From Fragum whitleyi (taxonomy: Eukaryota; Mollusca; Bivalvia; Cardiida; Cardiidae): DNA of 64,000 nucleotides. The stretch spans positions 72,344,948-72,408,947 of the forward strand of contig OX411543.1 of NCBI GenBank assembly GCA_948146395.1, written 5' to 3'. Made by a program: the position numbers and the translations under genes. Of the stretch, positions 32,401-41,138 are shown one piece after another (within the stretch, counting starts at the first letter, position 1; each line of letters begins with the position of its first letter). Below the pieces are notes generated by a model. That model made no database searches and had not been told where the DNA came from. It worked only from the letters and a program-made list of their open reading frames with translations.

Positions 32401-34043
32401 ATTAATTTCATGATAATATAATGTATGGCCTTTCTATGCCAGTTGCAGGGAATCATGGTCAATAGTACAGCGAATTCGGACAGAACCTTAATATGTAGGC
32501 CTACCATTGTCGTAAAACCAGGCCTGGGTATTTAACTTCAGGTATTCATTTCTTGTAAAGGAAAGGAAAAATAAAGCTTTTAACATACAGTTTATCCATA
32601 GATGATTTGAAAACTTTAGGGCCTCGTCAATTTCCATTCATTCTACGCAGATTTATAAATTACCAAGTGGACGCTATCCGCCGTACAGACCCTATGGCGC
32701 AAGTAACAGCCGGTGCCTGGTCTCCAAACGACGCCTCAGAACAGCTAGCAACAAGGAACCTTTATTCTGACGAATGCTTGTTAAAAGCCGGTGGAAAAGC
32801 CATGGTAAATGTTTTACTGATTTAAAAAGAAATATTTAAACAACGTTTCATAACAATAGCACTTTGTTGTCACTAATAAGTAATGAGCGCCCAAAGGAAA
32901 GATAGCTCTGAGTATATTTTCATCGGTAAACAGGGATAAGAAGCAGGATAACAGGGAAACATTCAAATTTACAAACCGGTGCAAACTGTTTGCAAGTTAT
33001 ACCCCGCTTGGCATGCAAGTGCACATGTAAAGCGGGGTATCATTTGCAAACAGTTTGCCATACTTTATTATCCTGAACGCATGGCCAGTCTAAAATATTA
33101 ATGAAATATTCTAATCTACAAACAAAGTACCTCACTATGCCTATCTGTATCTGTAGACAAATCGACTTCCGTTTGTTTGGATTTCGGCGGATCTATGGTC
33201 AAAATATATCGTACTCTCAATTTTTCACCAAAAGTGAAGCTACTGATTTTTTTTTTATTTTTCGCTTTTTCAGGGCACTCTGACGTTCTATTCAATCCAC
33301 TCCTACGACTGGAATAGACAATATGCTGACAACATGCCTTTTAAGGTAAGGGTCGACATGTTTGTTTTGATAGTAGCTGTCAGAAAAAGGGTAAATTATA
33401 CAAACCTCGCTTAGACATTTTGAAAGGGGTATAACTCTAAAACGCTATTGTAACTTGTGATTACAGTACATTTGTATACAATCGACGAGTCAAAATAGCG
33501 AATTTTTCTTATAAATAGTTGTCAATGTCGGCCAAAACATTATGAGGTCGTGAATCCGTATATAATATTTTAAAATGAAATCAGCCTTAACAAGATAAAT
33601 TTCTATTAAAGATTTTAGCTGAGTAAATATTCTTTAAAATCATGTAAAAAATGAATTATGTTAATTTATAAATAGAGCAATAACTTCGAGGTCTAATAAT
33701 ATACCGAATTGATAAAACTAATAAAAAGTCTATCTGTTAATAGATAACACGTTTATTGAATTCAGTATTTAATGAACATTGACGAAATTCTTAATTCAAA
33801 TTTAAGCACGACGACTCCGATTATCAACTTGACAAACCACTCGTGATTGCTGAATTCAACCAGAAGCGAGGCGGAGGAATGACCTCAGCGGAACAATACA
33901 CATTTCTGTATAACCACGGATATGCAGGTGCTTGGGCGTGGAGTTATACGGACGAACAGTGGTCATCAATGGCGTCAGGAATGACGTCAGTAAAGAATTT
34001 AAACGATCAATCTAAAGGGGGATTAGTGCATTTTAATGTTTAA
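20445..34043 (+). CDS. Secreted C-type lectin / GH5 beta-mannanase fusion, ten exons
   Basis: Exons 20445-20493, 21250-21381, 23682-23774, 25429-25659, 28055-28252, 29910-30082, 30612-30865, 32651-32804, 33274-33345 and 33807-34043. All junctions are GT/AG and every phase matches; the total is 1593 bases (530 residues). Order: signal peptide MYFVLVSLLISAVAVNG; C-type lectin domain about 18-133; Thr/Pro-rich linker about 135-168; GH5 domain about 169-530. Likely role: a secreted enzyme hydrolysing beta-1,4-mannans, with the lectin domain acting as a carbohydrate-binding module, in digestion or microbial glycan sensing. The GH5 part has no start codon or signal peptide of its own: an in-frame TGA lies four codons before its first acceptor. 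The alternative is two genes with an unseen first exon for the enzyme. An acceptor-like 'ttttag' just before the ATG allows a 5' untranslated exon. Confidence 0.75.
20494..21249. other. First intron of the lectin-mannanase gene
   Basis: Contains a C homopolymer near 20554 and a family H hairpin at 20692-20752. No exon for a C-type lectin N-terminal cysteine hairpin was found. Confidence 0.5.
21250..25659 (+). CDS. C-type lectin domain exons
   Basis: Exons 21250-21381, 23682-23774 and 25429-25659. Motifs in order: RMSFFRAEVYCETHGGHLA, CWIGLYIQDGAFRWVDG, TYTNWHPGEPDNW, EECAIMV, TWSDQAC and YFVCKYH. The four core cysteines are present (YC, EEC, QAC, FVC), plus an extra pair MC...DC. The short N-terminal cysteine hairpin of long-form domains is absent. 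The sugar/Ca2+ site reads EPD (residues 93-95), not EPN, with WSD (115-117) as second motif. The exon then continues into a Thr/Pro linker (MTTPLTMTKPAATLSG). Read-through past its donor stops after six codons, inside a MITE. Confidence 0.9.
21694..22976. mobile_element. TIR DNA transposon, 1.28 kb, in lectin intron
   Basis: Terminal inverted repeats AGGTAACTGCGGACA / TGTCCGCAGTTACCT, flanked by TA (21692-21693 and 22977-22978; TTAA if one more base is counted each side). A second internal inverted pair lies near 21835-21870 and 22798-22835 ('aaggggccaacccctttt' type), next to 'tgacgtca' on both sides. No transposase frame. Shares the end pattern AGGTxxCxxxGGACA with the element at 26671-27438. 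Confidence 0.85.
23281..23482 (-). repeat. tRNA-derived SINE
   Basis: Reverse-strand head with A-box-like 'gcgcagttggtagcgcg' and B box 'gggttcgattccc', followed by a body shared with 1-190. The anticodon loop would read TTGTGAA, but the acceptor arms do not pair, so this is a SINE head and not a working tRNA gene. Lies in an intron of the lectin-mannanase gene. Confidence 0.75.
23815..23915. repeat. Dispersed repeat, shared with 6833-6925
   Basis: Shares 'cacgatctttcacaatgttg' and 'accgaggtttcc' with 6833-6925. Short, non-coding, just downstream of lectin exon 3. Confidence 0.6.
23916..25428. other. Intron, no clear feature
   Basis: Intron between lectin exons 3 and 4. Carries a G homopolymer at about 24329-24346 and the word 'gcctgtctgtccgtccgtct' at 24809. 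No further exon was recognised. Confidence 0.5.
25671..26017. mobile_element. MITE family G, copy 1, ten bases after the lectin exon donor
   Basis: 347 bp with ends CAGTAAAAATTGCG and the complement of CAGTCAATCTTGCT, flanked by TA (25669-25670, 26018-26019). Repeats 'ggtcgctta' and a central palindrome 'cccataagaatcgtctcaat'. It supplies both the stop codon (TAA at 25674-25676) and an AATAAA reached if the donor at 25660 is not used. Second copy at 40423-40759. Confidence 0.8.
26018..26670. other. Intron, no clear feature
   Basis: Between two MITEs in the linker intron. Nothing coding was seen, including no signal-peptide exon for the mannanase. Confidence 0.5.
26671..27438. mobile_element. 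TIR DNA transposon, 0.77 kb, in linker intron
   Basis: Ends AGGTGGCAATGGACA and TGTCCATTGCTACCT, one mismatch, flanked by TA (26669-26670, 27439-27440; TTAA if extended). No protein. Sister family of 21694-22976 by its end pattern. Confidence 0.8.
27439..28054. other. Linker intron, 3' part
   Basis: No recognisable repeat or exon. In the mannanase frame a TGA occurs four codons before the acceptor at 28054. Confidence 0.5.
28055..34043 (+). CDS. GH5 beta-1,4-mannanase catalytic domain exons
   Basis: Six exons, about 362 residues, the size of molluscan GH5 mannanases such as the blue-mussel enzyme. Motifs in order: LSGINQAWVAYCYDFGNKQY; AGGNSI/RIWVHCEGE (the conserved Arg is formed across the 28252/29910 splice); VFITLWNAAV; GGWDIINEFEG with acid/base Glu337; TAGAWSPNDAS; RNLYSDECLLKAGGKA; LTFYSIHSYDW; VIAEFNQ with nucleophile Glu468; GAWAWSYTDEQW. 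The usual NEP after the acid/base Glu is NEF here. All catalytic features appear intact, so the enzyme should be active. Confidence 0.93.
28630..28738. repeat. Palindromic MITE, family D
   Basis: Arms 'ggtgcaaactatttgcaaat' and near-complement around 'cgctttgcaggtgcac'. Directly abuts the exon-like relic at 28744. Confidence 0.7.
28744..28880 (+). pseudogene. Decayed partial duplicate of mannanase exon 5
   Basis: Matches the 3' part of exon 28055-28252 and its first intron bases: GCCTGGGTG, TTTTATGACTTCGG, ACAAACAGTA, TGTGTATGAGAAGGCTATAC, TTTCAGTAAG. It has several in-frame stops and a small insertion, and no usable acceptor because a palindromic MITE abuts its left end. A dead copy between real exons 5 and 6. 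Confidence 0.8.
28881..29634. other. Intron with one palindrome
   Basis: 29094-29176 is a palindrome ('gagaattgataattgtctcg' and near-complement, bounded by 'aaatatctaac'). The rest of the stretch shows no feature. Confidence 0.55.
29635..29892. mobile_element. Palindromic MITE, family C, copy 1
   Basis: Outer ends resemble 'gttacccatcaaggaaaatg' and 'ctttttgcgtgacgggtcac'. A central palindrome is built on 'cgaccctagtcagactgcgc'. Ends 17 bases before mannanase exon 6 (29910), so it contributes to the splice-acceptor region. Confidence 0.7.
30083..30611. other. Intron, no feature
   Basis: Mannanase intron between the exons ending 30082 and starting 30612. No repeat recognised. Confidence 0.5.
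30893..31355 (-). mobile_element. MITE family B, copy 4 (reverse orientation)
   Basis: Contains 'gatcaaaaccattctaaatc' and 'ccaaattagcgatattg', reverse complements of family B words. A T-rich/GTT microsatellite has expanded in its middle (31149-31200). Confidence 0.6.
31476..31567. repeat. Palindromic MITE, family D
   Basis: Arms around 'ttatttgcaaaattgcccct' and 'ataatttgcaaatagtttga', centre 'ctttgcacgtgtccttgtat'. More diverged than the other family D copies. Confidence 0.6.
31673..31947. mobile_element. Palindromic MITE, family C, copy 2
   Basis: Left end 'gtgacccgtcacgcaaaaaa', right end 'cccttttggcgtgacgagtc', central palindrome 'cagactgcgcggactgcgca'. Lies in a mannanase intron. Confidence 0.75.
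31948..32650. other. Intron, minor palindrome only
   Basis: A short family H hairpin lies at 32155-32200. No exon was seen before the acceptor at 32650. Confidence 0.5.
32962..33079. repeat. Palindromic MITE, family D
   Basis: Arms 'gcaaactgtttgcaagttat' and 'tttgcaaacagtttgcc', core 'accccgcttggcatgc'. Located between mannanase exons 8 and 9. Confidence 0.7.
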
Positions 34044-34896
34044 TTTTGACAGACTTAAATGTCGCTTTGTTGTATAAATTACACCATTTCAATTTCACGT
34101 GTACAAAAACATGACCGTTGTCTCACTATTACAGTGTCATTTCGAGGAATCAATATTTATCTGACAAAGAAAATTTCGTCGTCGGACCACCTAATAGCAA
34201 ATTTTTTAGACCCCATGCTGTTTACTGAAGTTTCTTTTAAAGAAAATACCTTTTGCATAGGCGAACAAAATGCATTTGATTGTTTCTGTCATTGGTGCAA
34301 GAGCAAAAATCATAGAACAATAACATTTCGCGAAACTTAATCACATAACTCACGATGAAACTTGTATTAAATTCTGCTATGACACTTATATGTCACTCAG
34401 CTATTGCTAGGAACCAAAGAAGAAAGACGTGCACTTTCCTTGACAAACGTTATAAAACAAGTTATATCTATTCTTTCTCATGTATAGAATATCAACAGAA
34501 GTTCACCAAAAGCACCTTGCGCGCATGCCAACACTCTGCTGCCGATGCTGGGTACTGCAAAAAAATCAAAATAAAAATGGGACATAATTCTTACAAAAAT
34601 GCTTGCAGAGTTATCCCCTTTGATTGTCTGATTATCTCTTGTGATGAAATACGCTCGTGCCAAGTTACAAAAAGAAGTCTTTAACAGCAACATAGATACG
34701 ACCAAGGTTAAAGTTAAATATGATAATGACAACACTTACGAATGCACGTAAAAGGTGGTGGCAATAGTTAATTTTTTTGTTCCAAGCTAACAAACTGACA
34801 GAAGATGGAAACATTTTTTAAAATCAAATCGGTATAATTCTAGGGGAACAAATACATAGTATCAATTTTGATCTCTAACAAAAGTTGAGCAGTATA
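34044..34896. other. 3' flank of lectin-mannanase gene
   Basis: An AATAAA-like word occurs near 34569, a possible but distant poly(A) signal. Frames of 80-110 codons here have no recognisable product and no exon signals. Confidence 0.4.
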
Positions 34897-37165
34897 TTAA
34901 GAGGTTATTTAACATGATCATGAATATTACTGAATTCTATTGGATGAGTACCCTGCAGAACCAGTCTATATTTGACAAGGCGATAGCCGAGTTAAAATAT
35001 AGACTGTTTCTGCAGGGTACGAATCCAATGAATTCAGTATTGTACTCGATCATGTTAAATGACATCTTTATTTCACACCATACACTTAAAGTTCCACAAT
35101 TATCGATTTGCGGCATTTGAGAGAGACAAAGGGAAAAGATCCAAAATGATCCGCATAAGGGCGTCAAATGCAAGGCAATATGAACATGTTGAAATTTAAA
35201 CAAACATTTGTTCTAAAAGTAGAATTCCTCGTAAATGTTTATTTCATTTGTCACGTCGCTAAGTGCTTACTGATTATAATATGTAATTAACATTAAACAG
35301 GTTGACTACCCGTCGTCGCTTGAAATGTACATTTTCATGTGAACAAATGATATTCTTAAATCAAGAAACAACAACAATTTTTTGTCCCTCTATGTCACTG
35401 AACTCTTCTTTTACTTGCTAAACAATGTAACAAATGAAGAAATCAAGAATCTTCTCAAGATCAAACTTATTTCAATACCTCCGAACAGAGGGTTTAATAT
35501 ATGAAAAGGGCTGCGAAAAGTGGTGATATCTATATTCGGGACTGCAGCCTCGCTTTCATCGTACAATATAGTTTGCCTCACTTTCATCGTACAATATAGG
35601 TTGTCTCGTTTTGGAATAAAATCAGTATTGCACAGTAGCCTCGTTCTGGTTGTACAATATGGATCGAGATATTTCACTCTCACGTAATATTATTATATTT
35701 ATTATTATATATTATTTCACACCTAAACAATTTAGACCAATGACATCGCTTATTTTGCATCACGTGAGAGTGAAATATCTAGATCCATTTCAATAGAGGT
35801 ATTGAAATAAGTTTGATCTTGAGAAGATTCTTGATTCTTCAATGGTAACATTGTTTAGCAAGTAAAAGAAGAATTCAGTGACATAGAGGGACAAAATTTA
35901 TTGTATTTTCTTGATTTTAGAATATCATTTGTCCACATTAAAATGTACATTTCAAGCGACGATGGGTAGTAAAATTGTTTAATGTTCATTACATATTATA
36001 ATCAGTAAGCACTGAATGACGTGACACGTGAAATAAACATTTACGAGGAGTTCTATTTTTAGAACAAATGTTTGTTTCAATTTCAACATGTTCATAGTGC
36101 CTTGAATTTGACGCCCTTATACGGATCATTTTGGATCTTTTCCCTTTGTCTCTCTTAAATGCCGAAAATTGATAATTGTGAAACTTTCTGTGTATGGTGT
36201 GAAATAAAGATGTTATTCAACATGATCGTGTACAATACTGAATTCTATTGGATGAGTATCCTGCAGAACCAGTCTATAATTTGACTCGGCTATCGCCTTG
36301 TCAAATATAGACTGGTTCTGCAGGGTACCCATCCAATAGAATTCAGTATTGTACACGATCATGTTAAATAACCTCTTATTATTTCACACCTAAACAATTT
36401 AGACCAATGACATCGCTTATTTTGAATCTCGCGAGACCGAAATATCTAGATCCATATTGTATGACCAGAACGAGGCTACTGTGCAATACGGATTTTATTC
36501 CACAACGAGGCAACCTATATTGTACGATGAAAGTGAGGCAAGCTATTTTGTACGATGAAAGCGAGGCTGCTGTCCCGAATATAGAAATCACCACTTTTCG
36601 CAGCCTTTTTCATATATCAAACCCTCTGTTCGGAGGTATTGAAATATGCTTGATCTTGAGAAGATTCTTGATTTCTTCATTTGTTACATTGTTTAGCAAG
36701 TAAAAGAAGAATGCAAGTGACATAGAGGGACACAAAATTGTTGTTGTTTCTTGATTTGTTCACATGAAAACGTACATTTCAAGCGACGATGGGTAGTCAA
36801 ACTGTTTTATGTTAATAACATATTAAAATTAGTAAGCACTTATCGACTTGACACATGAAATAAATATTTACGAGGAATTCTATTTTTAGAAGAAATGTTT
36901 CTTTCAATCTCATCATGTTCATAGTGCCTTGCATTTGACGCCCTTATCTGGACCATTTTGGATCTATTCCCTTTGTCTCTCTCTAATGCCCCAAATCGTT
37001 AATTGTGGAACTTTCAGTGTATGGTGTGAAGTAAAGATGTTATTTAACATGATCGAGTACAATACTGGCTATCGCCTCATCAAATATAGACTGGTTCTGC
37101 AGGGTACCCATCCAATAAAATTCAGTATTGTACACGATCATGTTAAATAACCTCTTATTATTGGA
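34897..37165. repeat. Inverted and tandem repeat complex with three palindromic units
   Basis: Three related units. The first (34897-35715) is inverted relative to the second (about 35700-36377) and third (36378-37165). Each has a palindrome of up to 165 bp ('aacatgatcgtgtacaatac', 'ggttctgcagggtac') and a body with 'gacgcccttat' and 'cgtacaatat' tandem words. Units 2 and 3 are head-to-tail. In the third, the palindrome has lost most of one arm. Likely a fold-back type element family. No protein. Confidence 0.8.
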
Positions 37166-37248
37166 GTGCTCTTAATACTCGTACAATGAAGTAAAAGTTA
37201 GTTACAGGGGAAGTTTCTCATTTGATTGTGATCTGTTTCTGTTGGCGC

Positions 37249-38142
37249 TCATTTGAATTTTTTCCACAGCGCGTTAAGTTTATTTTCAATCCACTCTGCG
37301 AATTGTTTAAGTTTTTGAAGGCACATCTTAAAGAATGAAGGATCGTTATCACTATTTCTCCTAAATTGCCTGATTTCTTTGCCAACTTCCTCATGACCTC
37401 CTATCTCTATACTCATCGCCGGATTTCGTCCGCCATCAGTGTTAAACCCATTGTTCATTTGAGGTTCCACATAATTATGGGGAAATACTCTTTTTCTTCT
37501 GTCTCTTTTCTTCCGTGTCGAAGTTTTCAGGTCAACACAACCAGTACCTTCTTTGTCCGCGTTATTGCATCTTGTTGGCATTTCGTAATCAGAGACTTGA
37601 TCTTCAATCTCTTCTGAGTTTTTGGTTTCGTCTAACATTTCACACGTTTCTTGATCAGATTCATCGCCGCGTGTACGAGAATAAACATCTACATGTTCTA
37701 GCGATTCACTTTTACATGTTCTAGTTTGGCGTGCTTTACATTTTTCGTTGGTTAGGTTACCCTTCGCTCGTCGATCTATTGGTGGTGTGGTATGGTACAG
37801 TCCAGATTGAGATTCTGAATCGTCTAATATATTGCGGTTGCCTGTCATTTTCCGTTCATTTTTCTCGGCTAATATTTTCTCGGCTATTGATTTCTCAATT
37901 ATAATTTTTGGAACAGATGATGATATCATTTCAAGGGACCCGTAGCTTATATTTGGATAACGCATGTAAATGATGTGTTTTGACACATCTTCATGTAATC
38001 GACTTTTGTATGTCGGTCTTCTCTTAGATCGCTTATCCTTCATTATGGGTTTTAGAAGCTTGTAGACTCGTTCCTCTATACGGTCTTTTGAACTTTTATT
38101 GTCAATAGCAAATATACGATTTCCACACAATGAAGCAAGCAT
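37249..38142 (-). CDS. GIMAP C-terminal region: G-domain end plus long charged tail
   Basis: 297 codons from the first downstream ATG. The first 45 residues complete the AIG1 domain (CGNRIFAIDNK). The rest is Lys/Arg/Glu-rich without recognised domains (TRKKRDRRKRVFPHNY) and ends in an amphipathic segment FAEWIENKLNALWKKFK. The end could attach to membranes, which is inference. Translation of this part requires bypassing the TAA 25 bases upstream of this ATG. Confidence 0.6.
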   Translation of the reverse strand: MLASLCGNRIFAIDNKSSKDRIEERVYKLLKPIMKDKRSKRRPTYKSRLHEDVSKHIIYMRYPNISYGSLEMISSSVPKIIIEKSIAEKILAEKNERKMTGNRNILDDSESQSGLYHTTPPIDRRAKGNLTNEKCKARQTRTCKSESLEHVDVYSRTRGDESDQETCEMLDETKNSEEIEDQVSDYEMPTRCNNADKEGTGCVDLKTSTRKKRDRRKRVFPHNYVEPQMNNGFNTDGGRNPAMSIEIGGHEEVGKEIRQFRRNSDNDPSFFKMCLQKLKQFAEWIENKLNALWKKFK

Positions 38143-39944
38143 GCGTAAGGAGTCATGTGTGTCGGCTTACCTTCTGGCTTGTCTTGTCGAGTCACAGTGC
38201 GTGATAACAAGAAAAGCATACCGTTCTACCTCAGGGCCAAACCATTCGTAGAACAGCTCCTGTGTCCGTTGAAGTTCAGGTGTGAATTTTTCGCCCAATT
38301 TTAGAACGAAGAAGATTGCGTCAATGCCCGGAATAGTTGTAAATACGCATTTCATCAAGACCTTTCTGAGATGGTCTTGGTCTATATCACCTTTCCGATC
38401 TGTGTCGAAATATCCTGGTGTATCTGTAACCCTTATCGTCCAACCAAATCGATCAACTTCCTATTGATAAAGAATATGTTAATTTCAAAACCCTTGTTTC
38501 GACAACGAAAAGGATTAAATCTTTTCTGAACGGAAGATTTTTGGTAAATATTTGATTAATTATGATCCTTTGAACACACAACTTCATATAAGCCCTGTGT
38601 ACATAGAGAATAATATGCTAGCGTCTCAGAATATCAAAGTTATCTGCTCTCGGCAGCAAGAAATTATCATGCAAAACCTCGTCATGATAATTTCTTGCAG
38701 CCAAGACCAGACAACATTGTTACTAAGAGGTACTAACAATTTTTTTTTTATTTTATCATGCAATTATTTTTTGAGCTGAAATTTTATGATACCTTTTATA
38801 TCAAAGAAATGCAGATGTAATTGGCTCAAGTTAAGATCACGAATTGCAAATTGTTTCTAAAAATAGATTGCCTGATATCATTTTATAGTAATAGACAATT
38901 GACCTATAAATTAAGCAAGCATGTGTCTAAAACAAGCACATTTACAAATGTCCCTAATGCGCTTGCTTTAACAGGTTTGTCGTGGGTGTTTTAAATAATT
39001 TCCAAAATCAAATCCCGTTTAGTGGAATTTGGTTCTTTAGAAAGGATTTCAGTAATATACTTGTTCCGCATACAGGAAATGACAAAAACAGCACATCGGA
39101 GGACATAAAAATATAAAATTGTAAAAGGTCAATTTCATTTTCATTCCATTTTCGAGAAAATTGGTTCGGCTCTACTCAGAACCACAAAATGAAATAATGA
39201 TGGTATAACGCTTCAAAATTTGATGCTGTTTGCCATGTCAAAGGTTAGGAGCGTTGCAAGTGATGTCTTAATCACAATGTATGTAGAGTAAGTGACGTCA
39301 TGAAATTCACATTTAAAACGATCAAAACCATTCTAAATCGTTGGCTCTAGGCTCTATTCATTCTTTCCAAACACTCACTAAAACCAATCACACGCTCCAA
39401 AATTGTTAAAAAACGCTTCAAAATCGCCCCAAACGCTCGACATTTCATTCAAATCGACCAATTTTTTTCATGTTTTTTTATTATCTGGTAGATCTACGGG
39501 TTTTAAAATGTCTAAAGATCCATGAAAACAATTTGACATAGAAGTTCATTCAATACCATTTTGAAATTATTCTTAAAGAATTCACCTTGTCAATATCACG
39601 ACATTGGTAACTTTACCTGAGTAATCGCATCTTTAGTACAAGAGGCAGCTGTACAGTCGGAAACCTCGAATAAGTTTTGTCCGAGGATGGAGTTTCCAGT
39701 AGAGCTTTTTCCATGACCCGTCCTCCCAAGTAGAAGAGCCCGCAATTTTGGTAATGTCCCTCCTGAAATAAAAAGAGAAAATGCTTAGAAAAGGTGCCAA
39801 AATGTCAGGAAAGACAAGTACTTTAGCATTGTAATCTGTCGTCACTGAATTTTGAAATATTGGCTTAAGACATGGATTGACACTTAAACCATAAATCGGG
39901 CCCGAGCTCTGTGGAGTTCTTGGAGGACTGGTAGAAGATGCCAT
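37249..39944 (-). CDS. AIG1/GIMAP-family GTPase, with an in-frame stop
   Basis: Minus-strand exons 39890-39944 (MASSTSPPRTPQSSGPIY), 39617-39762, 38171-38460 and a continuation down to 37249. Phases 1 and 0 match at the first two joins. G1 is GRTGHGKSSTGNSILG, G3 is DTPG in VTDTPGYFDTD, and G4-like is ITHCDS. The frame then meets a TAA at 38167-38169, after which the same frame continues with CGNRIFAIDNKSSKDRIEER, the expected next AIG1 region, and a charged tail to 37249. So either the gene is truncated at 164 residues, or the stop is removed by an unrecognised splice at AG/GTAAGC (38170). The products are likely intracellular GTPases; GIMAP families are expanded in bivalves and linked to immunity. 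Confidence 0.8.
38461..39616. other. GIMAP intron with hairpin and MITE
   Basis: 38640-38705 is a palindrome around 'gcaagaaattatcatgc'. 39297-39611 is a reverse-orientation, degraded family B copy ('gatcaaaaccattctaaatc', 'ttgtcaatatcacgac') whose end lies five bases from the end of exon 39617-39762 and thus overlaps its donor region. Confidence 0.6.
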
Positions 39945-41138
39945 GGCCTTCAGTAAATTAATGAACATTCTATTGAGAATCTAACAAGTTTTGGAAAAAA
40001 TGCCTTTCTATAAAGGCTATATGGGTAACACTGTGGAAAAAGAAAAAAAATGCTTGTCACAAGCAAATTCTTCTTTTCCCACACACTTTCTTAAAATTCA
40101 CTCTTTAAATTGCTATAAAATAGATATAGTTTTCATAGAAACCTTGTTACTATCGGGAAGCACTTGTAAGATTTAGGACTAAAAGGTCCTTTAGACTGAT
40201 GACAAAAGGTTGTTTTATCGTCGAACTTCCTTAAAACTATTTCAAATTCTTTAAATTGACACACTTTTCCACACAGTTTTCTTAAAATTTACTCTATAAA
40301 TTGATTTAAAAAAGATATAGTTTTCATAGAAACCTTGTATTTATCGTAACTTGTAAGATTTAGGACTAATAGGTCCTTCAGCCTTATGACAAAAGGTTAT
40401 CATCAAAACCTGCTTAAAACTACAGTCAATATTCCTTGAGCGACCACGTCTATCAAGCGACCAGTTTCATTAAGCGACCGTTTCAGAAATCCCTTTCTTT
40501 GAATTAAAATGTCCTAAAATTATATATCATTGCCTAAAAATTATTGTAATTGAATCCCGTGCTGTTTAAACACATTGGAATCATCACGATTCTTTTGAGT
40601 TTTAACAACACTGGATTATTGACAAATTCGTAAGAAATAAACAAATTGAAGCAAAATTATTTTTTCGATTTGTAAACAAAACGTGTTCTAAGCGACCATT
40701 CTCCTTATCGACCCCCTTTTTGTGGTCCCGTAAGTGGTTGCTTAATAAAAGTTTTACTATTTCAAAATCTTTTATTTGACACACTATGGAGAGTATAAAT
40801 ATCTTATTATATATGTAATAAGTGCTATTGTGCGTTCATCAACTGAAAACTTGATATCAACGTATATGAATATAATTACGTAATGCAAGTTATGTGATAT
40901 TGAAGAACAAAGAATTTTGATAGCAGTATGACTATTGAGTATTCTTTTACCCGGTCAAGATGATACGGGGTCATCATTTTGGGCACGGACAAGAGCCCTC
41001 CGGGACGTTATTTCATCAAACGAAAACTCTCCGGACAAAAACGCTCCCGAAAATCTACCCCCCCCCCGGACAAATACTCTCCCCTTAAATGTTTATTAAT
41101 CCATTTAATTACATTTCAATGTTAATGATATAGATGAA
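39945..41138. other. GIMAP 5' flank; MITE family G copy 2
   Basis: 40423-40759 is the second family G element (left end 'tacagtcaatattccttgag', repeated 'aagcgacca'). Its right end has lost the perfect repeat. A partial tandem duplication ('agaaaccttgtta', 'agatttaggactaa') spans about 40080-40390. No promoter motif could be assigned. Confidence 0.55.

Noticed and set aside
5150..33079. CRISPR-like spaced palindromes
   Set aside because: The palindromes are scattered, not evenly spaced, and lie in animal DNA with introns. They are MITEs.
35411..36703. Two nearly identical ~90-residue frames on opposite strands
   Set aside because: They are the same repeat unit in inverted positions of the 34.9-37.2 kb complex, without codon signs of a gene.
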